Shown one piece after another: positions 1-8,946 of a stretch of 64,000 bases of DNA. Position numbers and translations under genes: made by a program. The notes below the pieces were generated by a model. It ran no database searches. It worked only from the letters and a program-made list of their open reading frames with translations, and had not been told where the DNA came from. The first letter of the stretch is position 1. Every line of letters begins with the position of its first letter. Source of the stretch: Synechococcus sp. BIOS-E4-1 (GTDB taxonomy: Bacteria > Cyanobacteriota > Cyanobacteriia > PCC-6307 > Cyanobiaceae); assembly GCF_014279995.1 (NCBI RefSeq), contig NZ_CP047935.1, positions 531,243 through 595,242 of the forward strand, given 5' to 3'.

Positions 1-60
1 TTCATCCGCCGTCCCGATCAGCTGCCTGCGGCGTTCTTCTGCTCTTTAACTGTTTCAGCC

Positions 61-1203
61 ATGCCAGCCGATGTGAAAGCCTCCCAGTCCCCCGGTGGAG
101 ATGTCCGCCCAGGTGAGCGCGATAAAGCGCTCAATCTCGTGCTCGGTCAGATCGAGCGCAACTTCGGCAAGGGATCGATCATGCGTCTTGGAGACGCATC
201 CCGAATGAGGGTGGAAACAATCTCCACCGGAGCCCTCACTCTTGATCTCGCTTTGGGTGGTGGATATCCCAAGGGACGTGTCGTTGAGGTCTATGGGCCC
301 GAAAGTTCTGGTAAGACCACGTTGACCTTGCATGCCATTGCCGAGGTTCAGCGCAATGGAGGCGTCGCAGCCTTTGTGGATGCCGAGCATGCTCTCGACC
401 CGGTTTATGCCGCGTCACTGGGAGTGGATGTGGAAAATCTGCTGGTATCGCAGCCGGATACAGGCGAGATGGCGCTGGAGATTGTGGATCAGCTGGTCCG
501 TTCCGCGGCTGTCGACATCGTGGTGGTTGATTCCGTCGCCGCTCTCACGCCCCGTGCCGAGATCGAGGGTGAGATGGGAGACCTTGCGGTGGGCAGTCAG
601 GCCCGCCTGATGAGCCAGGCGATGCGCAAGATCACCGGCAACATCGGCAAGTCCGGTTGCACGGTGATTTTCCTCAATCAGCTGCGTCTCAAGATCGGCG
701 TCACCTATGGCAATCCAGAAACCACCACCGGTGGTAACGCCCTCAAGTTCTATGCCTCAGTGCGGCTTGATATCCGCCGTATTCAAACGCTGAAGCGCGG
801 TACCGAGGAGTACGGTATCCGCGCCAAGGTGAAGGTGGCTAAGAACAAGGTGGCTCCCCCTTTCCGCATTGCGGAATTCGACATTCTCTTCGGTCGGGGG
901 ATCAGCACGCTGGGTTGTCTGCTGGATCTGGCTGAGGAGACGGGTGTGGTCACTCGCAAGGGTGCCTGGTACAGCTATGAGGGCGACAACATCGGTCAGG
1001 GTCGTGACAACACCATTGGTTGGCTGGAACAAAATCCGGAGGCCAAGGATGCCATTGAAGTGTTGGTGCGGCAGAAGCTGACGGAAGGTTCAGAAGTGAC
1101 GTCCAATTCCATGCGTCCTCTCGCGGCTGCGGCACGTTCGGCTGCTGCCAAGCCTCTCGCCAAGTCCGCTGAAGTTGCTGCTCCGTCGAAGGACGCAGCC
1201 TGA
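61..1203 (+). CDS. recA: Recombinase RecA
   Basis: RecA forms filaments on single-stranded DNA, drives ATP-dependent strand exchange and triggers LexA-type self-cleavage. The 380-residue product has the Walker A motif GPESSGKTT near residue 80, the MAW-type segment VDAEHALDP, and the Walker B-like [10 protein letters not shown] followed by the L1 loop region. The L2 region is around [15 protein letters not shown]. Length fits the family, with a low-complexity Ala/Lys C-terminal tail in place of the acidic tail of enterobacterial RecA. The ATG at 61 gives the expected N-terminus. The DUF1815 gene on the other strand ends directly against it, so the two are convergent. Identification is essentially certain. 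Confidence 0.98.
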   Translation: MPADVKASQSPGGDVRPGERDKALNLVLGQIERNFGKGSIMRLGDASRMRVETISTGALTLDLALGGGYPKGRVVEVYGPESSGKTTLTLHAIAEVQRNGGVAAFVDAEHALDPVYAASLGVDVENLLVSQPDTGEMALEIVDQLVRSAAVDIVVVDSVAALTPRAEIEGEMGDLAVGSQARLMSQAMRKITGNIGKSGCTVIFLNQLRLKIGVTYGNPETTTGGNALKFYASVRLDIRRIQTLKRGTEEYGIRAKVKVAKNKVAPPFRIAEFDILFGRGISTLGCLLDLAEETGVVTRKGAWYSYEGDNIGQGRDNTIGWLEQNPEAKDAIEVLVRQKLTEGSEVTSNSMRPLAAAARSAAAKPLAKSAEVAAPSKDAA

Positions 1204-1560
1204 TCATCCCTGCTGGATCTGTGAGGAGCTGCATTCACTGCGGCTTCTCTGCAGATTGCCTGCGATGCGTTGAAGCTCCTGAATGGCTTCTGCGCCTTCA
1301 AATTTCACCAGTTCGCGCCCATTGCGGGATTCGACCCAGCTGATCCCGAAGTCAGAGACCAGAAAGCGCACCATGTGCTGCTCGCCCAGTTCGGCCATGA
1401 ATGAGGCTCCACTTCCGTCCTGACCGTCATCGCAGACATAGCAGGTTGCGGTGATGCCCTGTTTCCTGAGATTTGCTGCCAGAGCCTGCAGACTCATCAC
1501 CAGATCGTGGACGACCGAGCGGTATTGCTCGGAAAGTCTGAGGAACACGAAGAACACCAT
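1204..1560 (-). CDS. DUF1815 family protein
   Basis: A 118-residue cyanobacterial protein of unknown function. It matches the DUF1815 pattern as I know it: an N-terminal helix (LSEQYRSVVHDLVMSLQALA), a Cys-containing strand (TCYVCDD), and a core ending in RFLVSDFGISW followed by REL.KFEGAEAI. No signal peptide or membrane segment is visible. It is convergent with recA, with no gap. The C-terminal tail is rich in Ser and Gln and probably disordered. Family membership is recognised; no function can be assigned. Confidence 0.85.
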   Translation of the reverse strand: MVFFVFLRLSEQYRSVVHDLVMSLQALAANLRKQGITATCYVCDDGQDGSGASFMAELGEQHMVRFLVSDFGISWVESRNGRELVKFEGAEAIQELQRIAGNLQRSRSECSSSQIQQG

Positions 1561-1624
1561 CCAGGTTCAAATGACCCTAAAGGTTTTCTTCCGAATTCAG
1601 GGCGCCTGGTGTGCTTTCCCGGTT

Positions 1625-1864
1625 TTAAGGGCTGTCGGCCAGTGTCCAGAATCCGGCGGCAGGGCCGATGAAGCGCACCACCACCCAGAACAGCACCAGG
1701 GCTGCGATTCCGATCCAGGCGCCTCGTGTGGTGATCGACACGAATTGCGTGGCCTGGGCGCGAGTCAGCGGTAACCAGGCGATAAACCGCTCAGCATCCT
1801 TGGGGTCTGGTTTGCGCTGGCGAGGTGGCAGTCCCTGACTGGCACGGCGTCGTGCTTCTCCCAT
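1625..1864 (-). CDS. DUF2839 family small membrane protein
   Basis: A 79-residue protein starting at ATG 1864 (MGEARRRASQGLPPRQ). A GTG four codons further upstream is possible but less like the family. The N-terminal half is basic and soluble. The C-terminal half contains one hydrophobic segment (GAWIGIAALVLFWVVVRFIG) long enough to span a membrane. This layout is that of the cyanobacterial DUF2839 family. The role is unknown. It lies between the DUF1815 gene and the helicase-like gene, all on the minus strand. Confidence 0.75.
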   Translation of the reverse strand: MGEARRRASQGLPPRQRKPDPKDAERFIAWLPLTRAQATQFVSITTRGAWIGIAALVLFWVVVRFIGPAAGFWTLADSP

Positions 1865-1904
1865 CCCAGGCCTCACAAGCTGTTGATCAGCCTAGAAGTG
1901 ATTG

Positions 1905-3347
1905 TCAGTCTGGACGAAGTCTCTGCAACGAGTCCCAGGGTTCAAGGGCTCGCAGCACCTGCTCTCCCCAGCTGCGTCCGCGCACCCTGCCGTCGAGGAT
2001 GGCCAGGCGACCGCCGCTGCGCCTCAGAGAGGCAATGGCAGGGATCAGGGTCGCCAGTGCTTCCGGGAGCAGAAGCGTGCGAAACCAATCACGCCCCTGT
2101 CGCTTCAGCGACTCCACTCGGGCTGCGGTGAGTGGGTCCTCCAGGCTGGCGATCGGCAGCATGGCTGCAATCAGCTGTTCCGGTTCAGGCAGCAGATGTT
2201 GATGGCTCAACCACCAGCTCCAGCTGCAGCAGATCACTCCGTTTGACTCCGGTGCCGTGATTTCCAGGGTGACCCTGCTGCCGAACTCCGCCGCGAGTTC
2301 GCTGCAGAGACGCTGACGCATGCATGGATCATCAACCAGCACGCCGGTCAAGCCAGATCGGCCCAGGATCAGGCGTCGGCTCTGTTCCAGCAGATGTCCG
2401 GCGAAAATTTCCGTGTTCGGCAATGGCTGACGTCTGGGCAGATAGATCGGCAGCGTTTCTCCTCGCGGGGCATCGCGCAGATCAATGCGCAGCTCCTCGC
2501 TGTCACTGTTCGGCTCGTCGCCATGACGACGACAGCCACCATCTCCATGGATCAGTGTCCAGGGATGGTTCAAGAAGAGTGATTCCAGCGTGATCAGTGG
2601 TTCCAGCGGTTGCAACTGCCAGCTCCACTGAAGGGTGTTTGGATTCACGCGAGCCCAGCTGGCCCATGACGCTCGGTCCATGGAGATCAGCTGGCACCAC
2701 GGTTGTGGTGTTGGTCCGAGCAACTGCAGCAGATCGCACACCATGGTCAGAGCGCTCTCGGGCATGGCGAGGTCGCGGTTCGTTCCGCCTCCAGGGGCGA
2801 CAAGCTGGCGGCTCAGGCGTTCGTGCAGATCGAGCAAACCCTCTCCGGCGGAGGGAAATGCTGCTCGCAGCTCCTCCCAGTGATGGGAGTCGATCTTCAC
2901 GGTCATGGCTCGCCGAAGACGGTCTGGCAGCCACTCCGCCTCCGGAATCACCAGATGGTCGTCTGAACGGAGTTGTCCGCTGCGATGGACATCCAGAAGC
3001 TGTTGGGGTGTCAACAGCCAGATCTGGTCTCCGGGCGGGGGATCAAAGCCTGTCCAGCAGCCCAGCCTTAATCCGCTCTCCAGCAGACGTGGCCGTTCAA
3101 CGTGCAGCAGCCGCTGGTGTTGTGTCGGCTCGAGAACCAGCACGGTGTGATCTCTGCGCAGGCTGAGGGGCACCAGCAGGGCCAGCCACCAGCGGTCGCT
3201 GCTGCCCGCGGAGAGTTGGATTCTGGTTCGATCCTGTCGTCGCAGGCTTCGGCCCACCAGCCGACTCAGGGTCAGTTGGTGCTCCCATTGTCCTGCTTCT
3301 CCCCTGAGCAGGTGCTTGAGCTGCTGATGGGCCTGGACTTCCAGCAT
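1905..3347 (-). CDS. Divergent superfamily II helicase-like protein
   Basis: A 480-residue protein organised like a helicase/ATPase but with eroded motifs. The Walker A position (LSAGSSDRWWLALLVPL) lacks a GKT. A Walker B/DEAD-like site is suggested by DDHLVIPEAEW, and a second domain may begin around LILGRSGLTGVLVDDP. The C-terminal end (SLRRSGGRLAILDGRVRGRSWGEQVLRALEP) resembles the last helicase segment with motif VI-like arginines. It starts at ATG 3347, diverging from tyrA with a 76-bp gap. I infer a picocyanobacterial helicase relative, possibly without normal ATPase activity. Function is unknown. Confidence 0.6.
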   Translation of the reverse strand: MLEVQAHQQLKHLLRGEAGQWEHQLTLSRLVGRSLRRQDRTRIQLSAGSSDRWWLALLVPLSLRRDHTVLVLEPTQHQRLLHVERPRLLESGLRLGCWTGFDPPPGDQIWLLTPQQLLDVHRSGQLRSDDHLVIPEAEWLPDRLRRAMTVKIDSHHWEELRAAFPSAGEGLLDLHERLSRQLVAPGGGTNRDLAMPESALTMVCDLLQLLGPTPQPWCQLISMDRASWASWARVNPNTLQWSWQLQPLEPLITLESLFLNHPWTLIHGDGGCRRHGDEPNSDSEELRIDLRDAPRGETLPIYLPRRQPLPNTEIFAGHLLEQSRRLILGRSGLTGVLVDDPCMRQRLCSELAAEFGSRVTLEITAPESNGVICCSWSWWLSHQHLLPEPEQLIAAMLPIASLEDPLTAARVESLKRQGRDWFRTLLLPEALATLIPAIASLRRSGGRLAILDGRVRGRSWGEQVLRALEPWDSLQRLRPD

Positions 3348-3423
3348 TTGAGCAGCCTAAGGAGCGCTGGGACGCTCATCGGTTCAGGCTGAGCTGTTCC
3401 GATCCCTGCATGGGTCGAGCAAC

Positions 3424-4353
3424 ATGGGCTGGATGCACACAGCGGTGATGGATCAGGAGCGGATCGCAGAACTGGCTGGTTTCAGCAGGGTCGGTGTTGT
3501 GGGTCTTGGCCTGATCGGTGGCTCGATCGGCCTTGATCTGCGTGCTCTTGGGGTCAGCGTTCAGGGCCTTGTGCATCGAGACAGCACAGCGGAGCGTGCC
3601 CTTCAGCGGGGGCTGGTCGATGCTGTCAGCTGCGACCCTGCCTGCCTCGAGGGCTGCGATCTTGTCGTGCTGGCGTTGCCGCTGGAGGCCTTGCTGCAGC
3701 CGCAAGATGCGCTGCTCAAAGCCCTGCCGTCAGAAGCCGTCGTCACGGACGTGGGGTCGGTGAAGGGAGCCGTCCTCGATGTCTGGAGAGACCTTCATCC
3801 CCGCTTCGTGGCGTCTCATCCGATGGCAGGGACTGCCGAGTCAGGGGTGGAGTCGGGTTGCCGCGGTCTGTTCAGAGGACGCGCCTGGGTTGGAACGCCG
3901 GAAGCTGAGACAGCCCCCGAAGCCGTGAAGCAGGTGAGAGCCCTGGCTTGCTCGCTCGGAGCACACTGGATCAGTGCGGATCCGCTCATTCATGATCAGG
4001 CTGTTGCCCTGATCTCGCATCTGCCCGTGATGGTGAGCGCAGCACTGCTACGCGTGCTCGGGGAGGAGCGAGACCCACGTGTGCGTGATCTTGCGCGTCA
4101 ACTGGCCTCCAGCGGTTTCGCGGATACAACCAGAGTCGGTGGCGGTAATCCAGCGCTGGGAACGGCGATGGCCTGCCGCAATACCCCCGCACTGTTGAAG
4201 TCTCTTGCCGCCTATCGATGGAGCCTCGAGCAGCTGGAAGAGGCAATCCTCAACGGCCACTGGGCTCAACTGGAGCAGGAGTTGGAAAAGACCCGTGCAT
4301 TGCGTCCCGGTTTCCTGGAGCCCCCTTCTGATCCAGCTATGCCGCAAGCCTGA
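3424..4353 (+). CDS. tyrA: Prephenate/arogenate dehydrogenase
   Basis: TyrA oxidatively decarboxylates prephenate or arogenate in tyrosine synthesis. In cyanobacteria the arogenate/NADP route is usual. The Rossmann motif VGVVGLGLIGGSIGLDL is near residue 25, followed by DLVVLALPLEA, VTDVGSVKGAV and the substrate-site signature SHPMAGTAESG. The C-terminal helical dimerisation part follows (DQAVALISHLP). Start codons 3424, 3433 and 3448 are all possible; the Rossmann fold begins after all of them. The 3' end overlaps the convergent crtD by 17 bp. Confidence 0.93.
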   Translation: MGWMHTAVMDQERIAELAGFSRVGVVGLGLIGGSIGLDLRALGVSVQGLVHRDSTAERALQRGLVDAVSCDPACLEGCDLVVLALPLEALLQPQDALLKALPSEAVVTDVGSVKGAVLDVWRDLHPRFVASHPMAGTAESGVESGCRGLFRGRAWVGTPEAETAPEAVKQVRALACSLGAHWISADPLIHDQAVALISHLPVMVSAALLRVLGEERDPRVRDLARQLASSGFADTTRVGGGNPALGTAMACRNTPALLKSLAAYRWSLEQLEEAILNGHWAQLEQELEKTRALRPGFLEPPSDPAMPQA

Positions 4354-5851
4354 TGTTCAGGCCTCGCGCAGCCATTAACTGCCTGCATGCCATCAGTGCC
4401 GACAGGCTGACGCCAGCGGTGCCCTCTCCGGGATGAATCGAATCACCGCACAGCCACAGCTGGGGAATGGGTGTGCGGCTGGCCAGTCCGAAGGGGCCGA
4501 AGCGACCTGGGCTCTGACCGAGACCACCCACAACGCCATTCGGTCGACCGGTCCAGTGGGCGAATCCTCTCGGTGTTGCCAGTTCCTGATGCAGCCAGGC
4601 CTCATCCGGCAGATTCAGAGCGGCATTGACGTCTTGTCGAATTGAATCCTGAAGCTCTCGTTTGCGCTGCTGGTAAGCCTTCTCATCCATATCCTGCCAA
4701 CCCTCCGGTGAGGTGAAGACACTGGCGATCACGGTGGCCTGGCCCTTCGGGGCTCGGCCATCACCATCGCGGCTGATCGACAAGAAGAGTGAGCCGGGAG
4801 AGTTGCCGTCGCGCTGAAGATGTCCGGGGCAGTCATCCGGCAGCTGATGCCGTTCGACAGCGCCATAGAACACAAGCGCTCCGCTCGGCGCCTTCAAGCT
4901 GTTGAGGTGCTTGCGGTACTGGTCGGGCATCTGTTCTTGGTCTGGAATCAGCTCTGGCAGGCACTGGGGTGGAAGGCTGCAGATGATTTCGCTGGCACGC
5001 AGGCATTGCTGCACTTTCGCAGGCGCTTCAACCCTGACCGACCATCCAGGTTGTCCGTCGTCGCGGTCCAGTTTCAGCGCGCGATGGCGCAGAAGCACAC
5101 GCCCACCATCGCGTTCCAGGGCAGTGGCCAGCTGCTCGCTGAGGCTTTGCATCGATCCGTGGAGATGCCAGAGACCAAGCGGGGCCTGGCACATCTGCAA
5201 GACCGTGGCGCCATAGAGGGCTGCGGTGCGGTCACTCGGTTGCTGTGAATAAAGCCGCAGCTGCAGGTCGAGAAAGCGTCGCAGTCGAGGGTCTCCAGCG
5301 CATCCGCTGAGGCTCAGCAGATCGGAAACCGTGAGCAGACTGAGGGGGGCACAAGCCAGATTTCCGGGGCTCAGCGCAGCCAGGGTGCGTCCGAGATCCC
5401 AGCCGGTGCGAACAGGCAGCACTGGATCAGCCGCTGCAAACTGCCAGTTCTGCTGATGAATCCAGCTGCACAGTTGCCAGAAGCGTTCACTGTCGGGGAA
5501 TTGCTGGCTGCGTTCCTGGCGCCAGCGCTGGGGATCATGCCAGAGATGCACCGGAGGTGACCCGTCATTGAGGTCCACCACGCAGCCAGGGTCCAGCTGT
5601 TCGGCTTCAGGCGGTTGGATGCCCAGGTGCTGGAAGAGGCGAGCATGACTCCCTCCTGGTTCCAGTCCCGCAACCTGTGTGGCACCCACATCAAAAATGA
5701 AGCGACCCCGTCGGAACGTTCCAGCACAACCGCCCAGCTGATGGTGCGCCTCCAGCAGGGTGACGGTCAAACCCTCATGGGCCAGCAGGGCTGCGGCGGT
5801 GAGGCCGGCAATGCCCCCACCGATCACGATCACGTCCTGGACTGATTCCAT
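4337..5851 (-). CDS. crtD: Carotenoid C-3',4' desaturase-type oxidoreductase
   Basis: An FAD-dependent amine-oxidase/phytoene-desaturase family enzyme of about 504 residues. The N-terminal dinucleotide-binding motif is VIVIGGGIAGLTAAALLAHEG, followed by LLEAHHQLGGCAGTF. The C-terminal FAD motif is LWLCGDSIHPGEGTAGVSLSAL. The start is set at ATG 5851, next to the Rossmann strand; ATG 5881 would add ten unconserved residues and crowd the divergent gene at 5887. In cyanobacteria this subfamily acts on the psi-end of myxoxanthophyll-type carotenoids. The exact substrate here is inferred from family resemblance. Confidence 0.8.
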   Translation of the reverse strand: MESVQDVIVIGGGIAGLTAAALLAHEGLTVTLLEAHHQLGGCAGTFRRGRFIFDVGATQVAGLEPGGSHARLFQHLGIQPPEAEQLDPGCVVDLNDGSPPVHLWHDPQRWRQERSQQFPDSERFWQLCSWIHQQNWQFAAADPVLPVRTGWDLGRTLAALSPGNLACAPLSLLTVSDLLSLSGCAGDPRLRRFLDLQLRLYSQQPSDRTAALYGATVLQMCQAPLGLWHLHGSMQSLSEQLATALERDGGRVLLRHRALKLDRDDGQPGWSVRVEAPAKVQQCLRASEIICSLPPQCLPELIPDQEQMPDQYRKHLNSLKAPSGALVFYGAVERHQLPDDCPGHLQRDGNSPGSLFLSISRDGDGRAPKGQATVIASVFTSPEGWQDMDEKAYQQRKRELQDSIRQDVNAALNLPDEAWLHQELATPRGFAHWTGRPNGVVGGLGQSPGRFGPFGLASRTPIPQLWLCGDSIHPGEGTAGVSLSALMACRQLMAARGLNIRLAA

Positions 5852-5886
5852 CGCGGCATGCTGGCAGCAGAGTTGGATCAACGTGG

Positions 5887-6768
5887 ATGCGTGATCAGCT
5901 GGAACGGGCTCTGGCGGCGGACGCTGAGGTGCTTGAGGGGCGAGAGGTGGTGGGTCTGCGCAGTGTGGGCGGGGGCAGTGTCGGATCCACGTGGCGGCTG
6001 AGTCTGAGCGATGGTGAGCAACTGTTTGTCAAGGTGGCTCAGACGGCCAACCTGCTGGCTGAACAGTCAGGATTGCAGTCTTTGCGTCACTGGGCTGATC
6101 CAGCCTTGATCGAAGTGCCCCAGGTGCTGGGTTGCTTACCACTTGCTGGCAAGTCAGCTTTGGTGATGGCCTGGTGGGATGCCAGCAGCGGAGATCAGTT
6201 CCGCCTGGGCCGGGGACTGGCGAAGCTGCATCGTGCGTCGGCTGTGGCCGGGCCTGGTTGTTTTGGCTGGGATCACGATGGCTTCATCGGTCTGGGGCCC
6301 CAACCCTCGGGATGGTGTGACAGCTGGGGTGATGCGTTCACTCAACTCAGACTGCACCCCCAGCTGTGCCTGGCCAGTGCGTGGGGGCTGGCTGCGCAGG
6401 AGTGGGAGCCACTGCTTGGACCGATCGCTGCATGGCTGAATGCTCATGCTCCTGAGCCCTGTCTGGTGCATGGCGATCTGTGGGCCGGCAATGCCGCGGT
6501 CCTGGCTGACGGTCGTGGTCTCTTGATTGATCCCGCCAGCTGGTGGGCTGATCGCGAGGTGGATCTGGCCATGACCCGTCTGTTCGGTGGCTTCTCCCGT
6601 CGCTTTATGGAGGGTTACAGCAGTGAATGGCCGCTCCAGGATGGTGCAGAACACAGAATTGAAGTTCTGAATCTCTATCACTTGTTGAATCACGCCAACC
6701 TTTTTGGGGGTGGATACAAACAACAAAGCCGCGAGATCTTCAAGGATCTGCGGCTCGCCTTGCTCTAA
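5887..6768 (+). CDS. Fructosamine kinase family protein
   Basis: A 293-residue aminoglycoside-phosphotransferase-like kinase of the fructosamine-3-kinase family, which phosphorylates ketosamine (glycated) lysines or small sugars. Visible features are the nucleotide-binding beta hairpin (GGGSVGSTWRLSLSDGEQLFVKV), the catalytic loop LVHGDLWAGNAAV with Asp and Asn, and the metal-binding LLIDPASWWADREVDLAM. The C-terminal part is alpha-helical, ending LYHLLNHANLFGGGY, a family hallmark. It is divergent from crtD with about 35 bp between starts. The physiological substrate is unknown. Confidence 0.88.
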   Translation: MRDQLERALAADAEVLEGREVVGLRSVGGGSVGSTWRLSLSDGEQLFVKVAQTANLLAEQSGLQSLRHWADPALIEVPQVLGCLPLAGKSALVMAWWDASSGDQFRLGRGLAKLHRASAVAGPGCFGWDHDGFIGLGPQPSGWCDSWGDAFTQLRLHPQLCLASAWGLAAQEWEPLLGPIAAWLNAHAPEPCLVHGDLWAGNAAVLADGRGLLIDPASWWADREVDLAMTRLFGGFSRRFMEGYSSEWPLQDGAEHRIEVLNLYHLLNHANLFGGGYKQQSREIFKDLRLALL

Positions 6769-6808
6769 AAAGATTCAGCTTGGCTCTTACGGTTGAGATT
6801 CGGTCGCT

Positions 6809-7165
6809 TCAGCCCAAGTACTCCTTGCGCAGAGTCTGGATCCGGGCAACGAGTGCATTGCGCTTGTCACTTGTCGTGAGGTTCTTCCAGCTCCATTGTC
6901 CGACGACCACAACGCCGAGCAGTTCCAGCAAGCCTGGGACAACCGGCAGCAAATTGATCGTGTCGAGAATTCCTTTGATCAGGATCTGGGCAACGATCAC
7001 AGCGGCGAAAATGCCAACAACCTTGCCGATGCGACCTGCCTGGCTCCAGTCGACCTTGTCGAGGGTTTCGTTCACCTTGCCGAGGACGTCTTTGTAGCGC
7101 TCAGCGAATGCGACGTTGTCGCTTGTGGCGCTTTCAGTCGACTGCGTAGTGGTTTCGTCGCTCAT
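6809..7165 (-). CDS. CAAD-domain (CURT1-like) membrane protein
   Basis: A 118-residue protein with a Ser/Thr-rich N-terminus, an amphipathic helix (YKDVLGKVNETLDKVDW) and two hydrophobic helices (VVGIFAAVIVAQILIKGI and LLPVVPGLLELLGVVVVGQW). It ends in a short basic helix. This is the CAAD domain, found alone in cyanobacterial thylakoid proteins, in plant CURT1 proteins that curve thylakoid margins, and inserted in some cyanobacterial aminoacyl-tRNA synthetases. Here it stands alone, so a thylakoid role is more likely. It is convergent with the kinase-like gene on its left and divergent from the JAMM gene on its right. Confidence 0.85.
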   Translation of the reverse strand: MSDETTTQSTESATSDNVAFAERYKDVLGKVNETLDKVDWSQAGRIGKVVGIFAAVIVAQILIKGILDTINLLPVVPGLLELLGVVVVGQWSWKNLTTSDKRNALVARIQTLRKEYLG

Positions 7166-7218
7166 GACGCCTAGGCTGGCTACTAATACTCCGCGACGAT
7201 ATCGGCAAGATCACTGGA

Positions 7219-7770
7219 ATGCCATGCCGGCTCCGCATCGATCTCGATTGTCTGATGATTCTCAGGGCCTCACTGAAGGCCGTTTCGCCGGAAGAGGGCT
7301 GCGCACTGCTGCTTGGCAACTCAGCACCTGATCCGCATGTGCACTTTGTATGGCCCTGCTGCAATGTCTGGGGCCCTGGTTTCGGCGGATTCAGCGATCC
7401 GATCAATGCAGATGGCGATCGAGCGCAGATCTCGGCTTCGCGCCGATCACGGTTTGCACTCGATCCTCGTGAGCAGATCGCTGCCCAGCGATGGTCTCGT
7501 CAGAGAGGTTGGCGCATTCTTGGCAGTGCACACTCCCATCCAGGGGGGCAGCCGGTGCCCAGTGCACTGGACAGGCAATGGGCTGCCGGGGAGGGGGTCG
7601 TGCTCATTGATGCCGGTACTGCCGGTGTCCGAGCCTGGTGGTTGCAGGGGCCTCGGCAGGGGGCGCCCGACAGACCTGTCAGTGCGCTTTCAATGGTTGT
7701 CCACAGCAACGCAACGGTGGGAGACACTATGAATACGTGTCCCGATGACGCGTTCCTGCCTTTGCAATGA
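7219..7770 (+). CDS. JAMM/Mov34 metalloprotease (M67 family)
   Basis: A 183-residue JAB1/MPN+ domain protein. The zinc motif is seen as an early Glu (SPEEGCALLLG, residues 24-34) and HSHPGGQPVPSALD, which supplies the two His and matches HxHPxxxxxPSxxD. Bacterial JAMM proteins of this size release ubiquitin-like sulfur carriers (ThiS/MoaD) from fusions or conjugates. The 3' end overlaps the start of the moeB-like gene (ATGA, 7767-7770), implying translational coupling to an E1-like enzyme. The 20-residue tail past the domain has no recognised features. The start (ATG 7219) is the only good ATG. Confidence 0.88.
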   Translation: MPCRLRIDLDCLMILRASLKAVSPEEGCALLLGNSAPDPHVHFVWPCCNVWGPGFGGFSDPINADGDRAQISASRRSRFALDPREQIAAQRWSRQRGWRILGSAHSHPGGQPVPSALDRQWAAGEGVVLIDAGTAGVRAWWLQGPRQGAPDRPVSALSMVVHSNATVGDTMNTCPDDAFLPLQ

Positions 7771-8930
7771 CGGAACACTTTTCGGATCCCGAGCTGAGTG
7801 CACAGGAGCGAGGACGTTATGCCCGCCACCTCACACTCCCGGAGTTTGGGGTCATCGGCCAGAAGCGTTTGAAAGCGACTTCGGTGCTGTGTGTTGGGGC
7901 AGGTGGGCTCGGCTCGCCCCTATTGATGTATTTGGCGGCGGCTGGTGTTGGTCGCATCGGCATTGTTGACGATGATCGCGTGGAGGTTTCCAATCTCCAG
8001 CGGCAGGTGATTCATGCTGAAAGTCGCCTCGGTCAGCTGAAGACGGACTCCGCCTCTGAGAGGATCCTGGGTCTCAATTCCCATTGTCAGGTAGAGCAGC
8101 ATGCCTGTCGGCTTACAACCACGAATGCCATCGAGCTGATCGAGGGCCATGACCTGGTGGTGGATGGTTCCGATAACTTTCCCACTCGCTATCTGATCAA
8201 CGACGTCTGCGCCTTGCTCAACAAGCCGTGGGTGTATGGCTCCGTGCAGCGCTTTGAGGGGCAGGTCAGTGTCTTCAACAAGGGCCCCCAGTCACCGGAT
8301 TACCGCGATCTGGTTCCAGAGCCACCGCCCCCGGGCCTTGTTCCCTCCTGCGCCGATGGAGGTGTGGTTGGGGTGATGCCGGGGTTGATTGGGCTGCTTC
8401 AAGCCACCGAAACCATCAAGTTGCTGGCAGGGATCGGAGAATCTCTGGATGGAAGGCTGCTGCTGGTGGACGGCCTGACCATGCGATTCCGTGAGCTCCG
8501 TCTGCAGCGCCGACCCCATCGCCCTCCCATCACAGCCCTGGTCGACTACGAGGCGTTCTGTAGCGTCGAAGATTCCGGACGTCTTGAGGGAGCGTCAAGC
8601 GTGAGAAGCATTTCCGTGAAGGAGCTCAGCGCATTGTTGGAAGACGGCGGTGAGCTGGAGCTGATTGACGTGCGCAATCCTTCTGAAGCAGACGTGGCCG
8701 TGATCCCTCGATCGCAACTGATCCCGCTTGCAAGAATCGAGAACGGAGAGGGGATCGACGAGATTCGCCGCCTTGCTGGTGATCGACCGATCTATGTGCA
8801 CTGCAAGCTGGGGGGACGCTCCGCGCGGGCGGTCGAGCTTCTGACTCAGCATGGAATCGATGCCACCAATGTGTCGGGAGGGATCGATGCCTGGTCACAG
8901 GAAGTGGATCCTGGAGTCCCCCGTTACTGA
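7767..8930 (+). CDS. moeB: MoeB/ThiF-type adenylyltransferase with C-terminal rhodanese domain
   Basis: The 387-residue enzyme activates the C-terminus of ubiquitin-like sulfur carriers (MoaD/ThiS) by adenylation and can supply persulfide sulfur. Residues 1 to about 250 form the E1-like domain: RYARHLTLPEFG, the nucleotide-binding VGAGGLGSPLLMYLAAAGVG, DDDRVEVSNLQRQ and the LVPSCADGGVVG segment. Residues from about 285 form a rhodanese domain with active-site CKLGGRSARAV. The MoeB-rhodanese architecture is common in cyanobacteria and resembles eukaryotic MOCS3. It is translationally coupled to the JAMM protease gene upstream. Confidence 0.93.
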   Translation: MTEHFSDPELSAQERGRYARHLTLPEFGVIGQKRLKATSVLCVGAGGLGSPLLMYLAAAGVGRIGIVDDDRVEVSNLQRQVIHAESRLGQLKTDSASERILGLNSHCQVEQHACRLTTTNAIELIEGHDLVVDGSDNFPTRYLINDVCALLNKPWVYGSVQRFEGQVSVFNKGPQSPDYRDLVPEPPPPGLVPSCADGGVVGVMPGLIGLLQATETIKLLAGIGESLDGRLLLVDGLTMRFRELRLQRRPHRPPITALVDYEAFCSVEDSGRLEGASSVRSISVKELSALLEDGGELELIDVRNPSEADVAVIPRSQLIPLARIENGEGIDEIRRLAGDRPIYVHCKLGGRSARAVELLTQHGIDATNVSGGIDAWSQEVDPGVPRY

Positions 8931-8946
8931 GATTCTGACCAGGGTC

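Noticed and set aside
1-60. Possible gene end at the left edge
   Set aside because: Only 60 bp precede recA and no clear stop or conserved end can be assigned.
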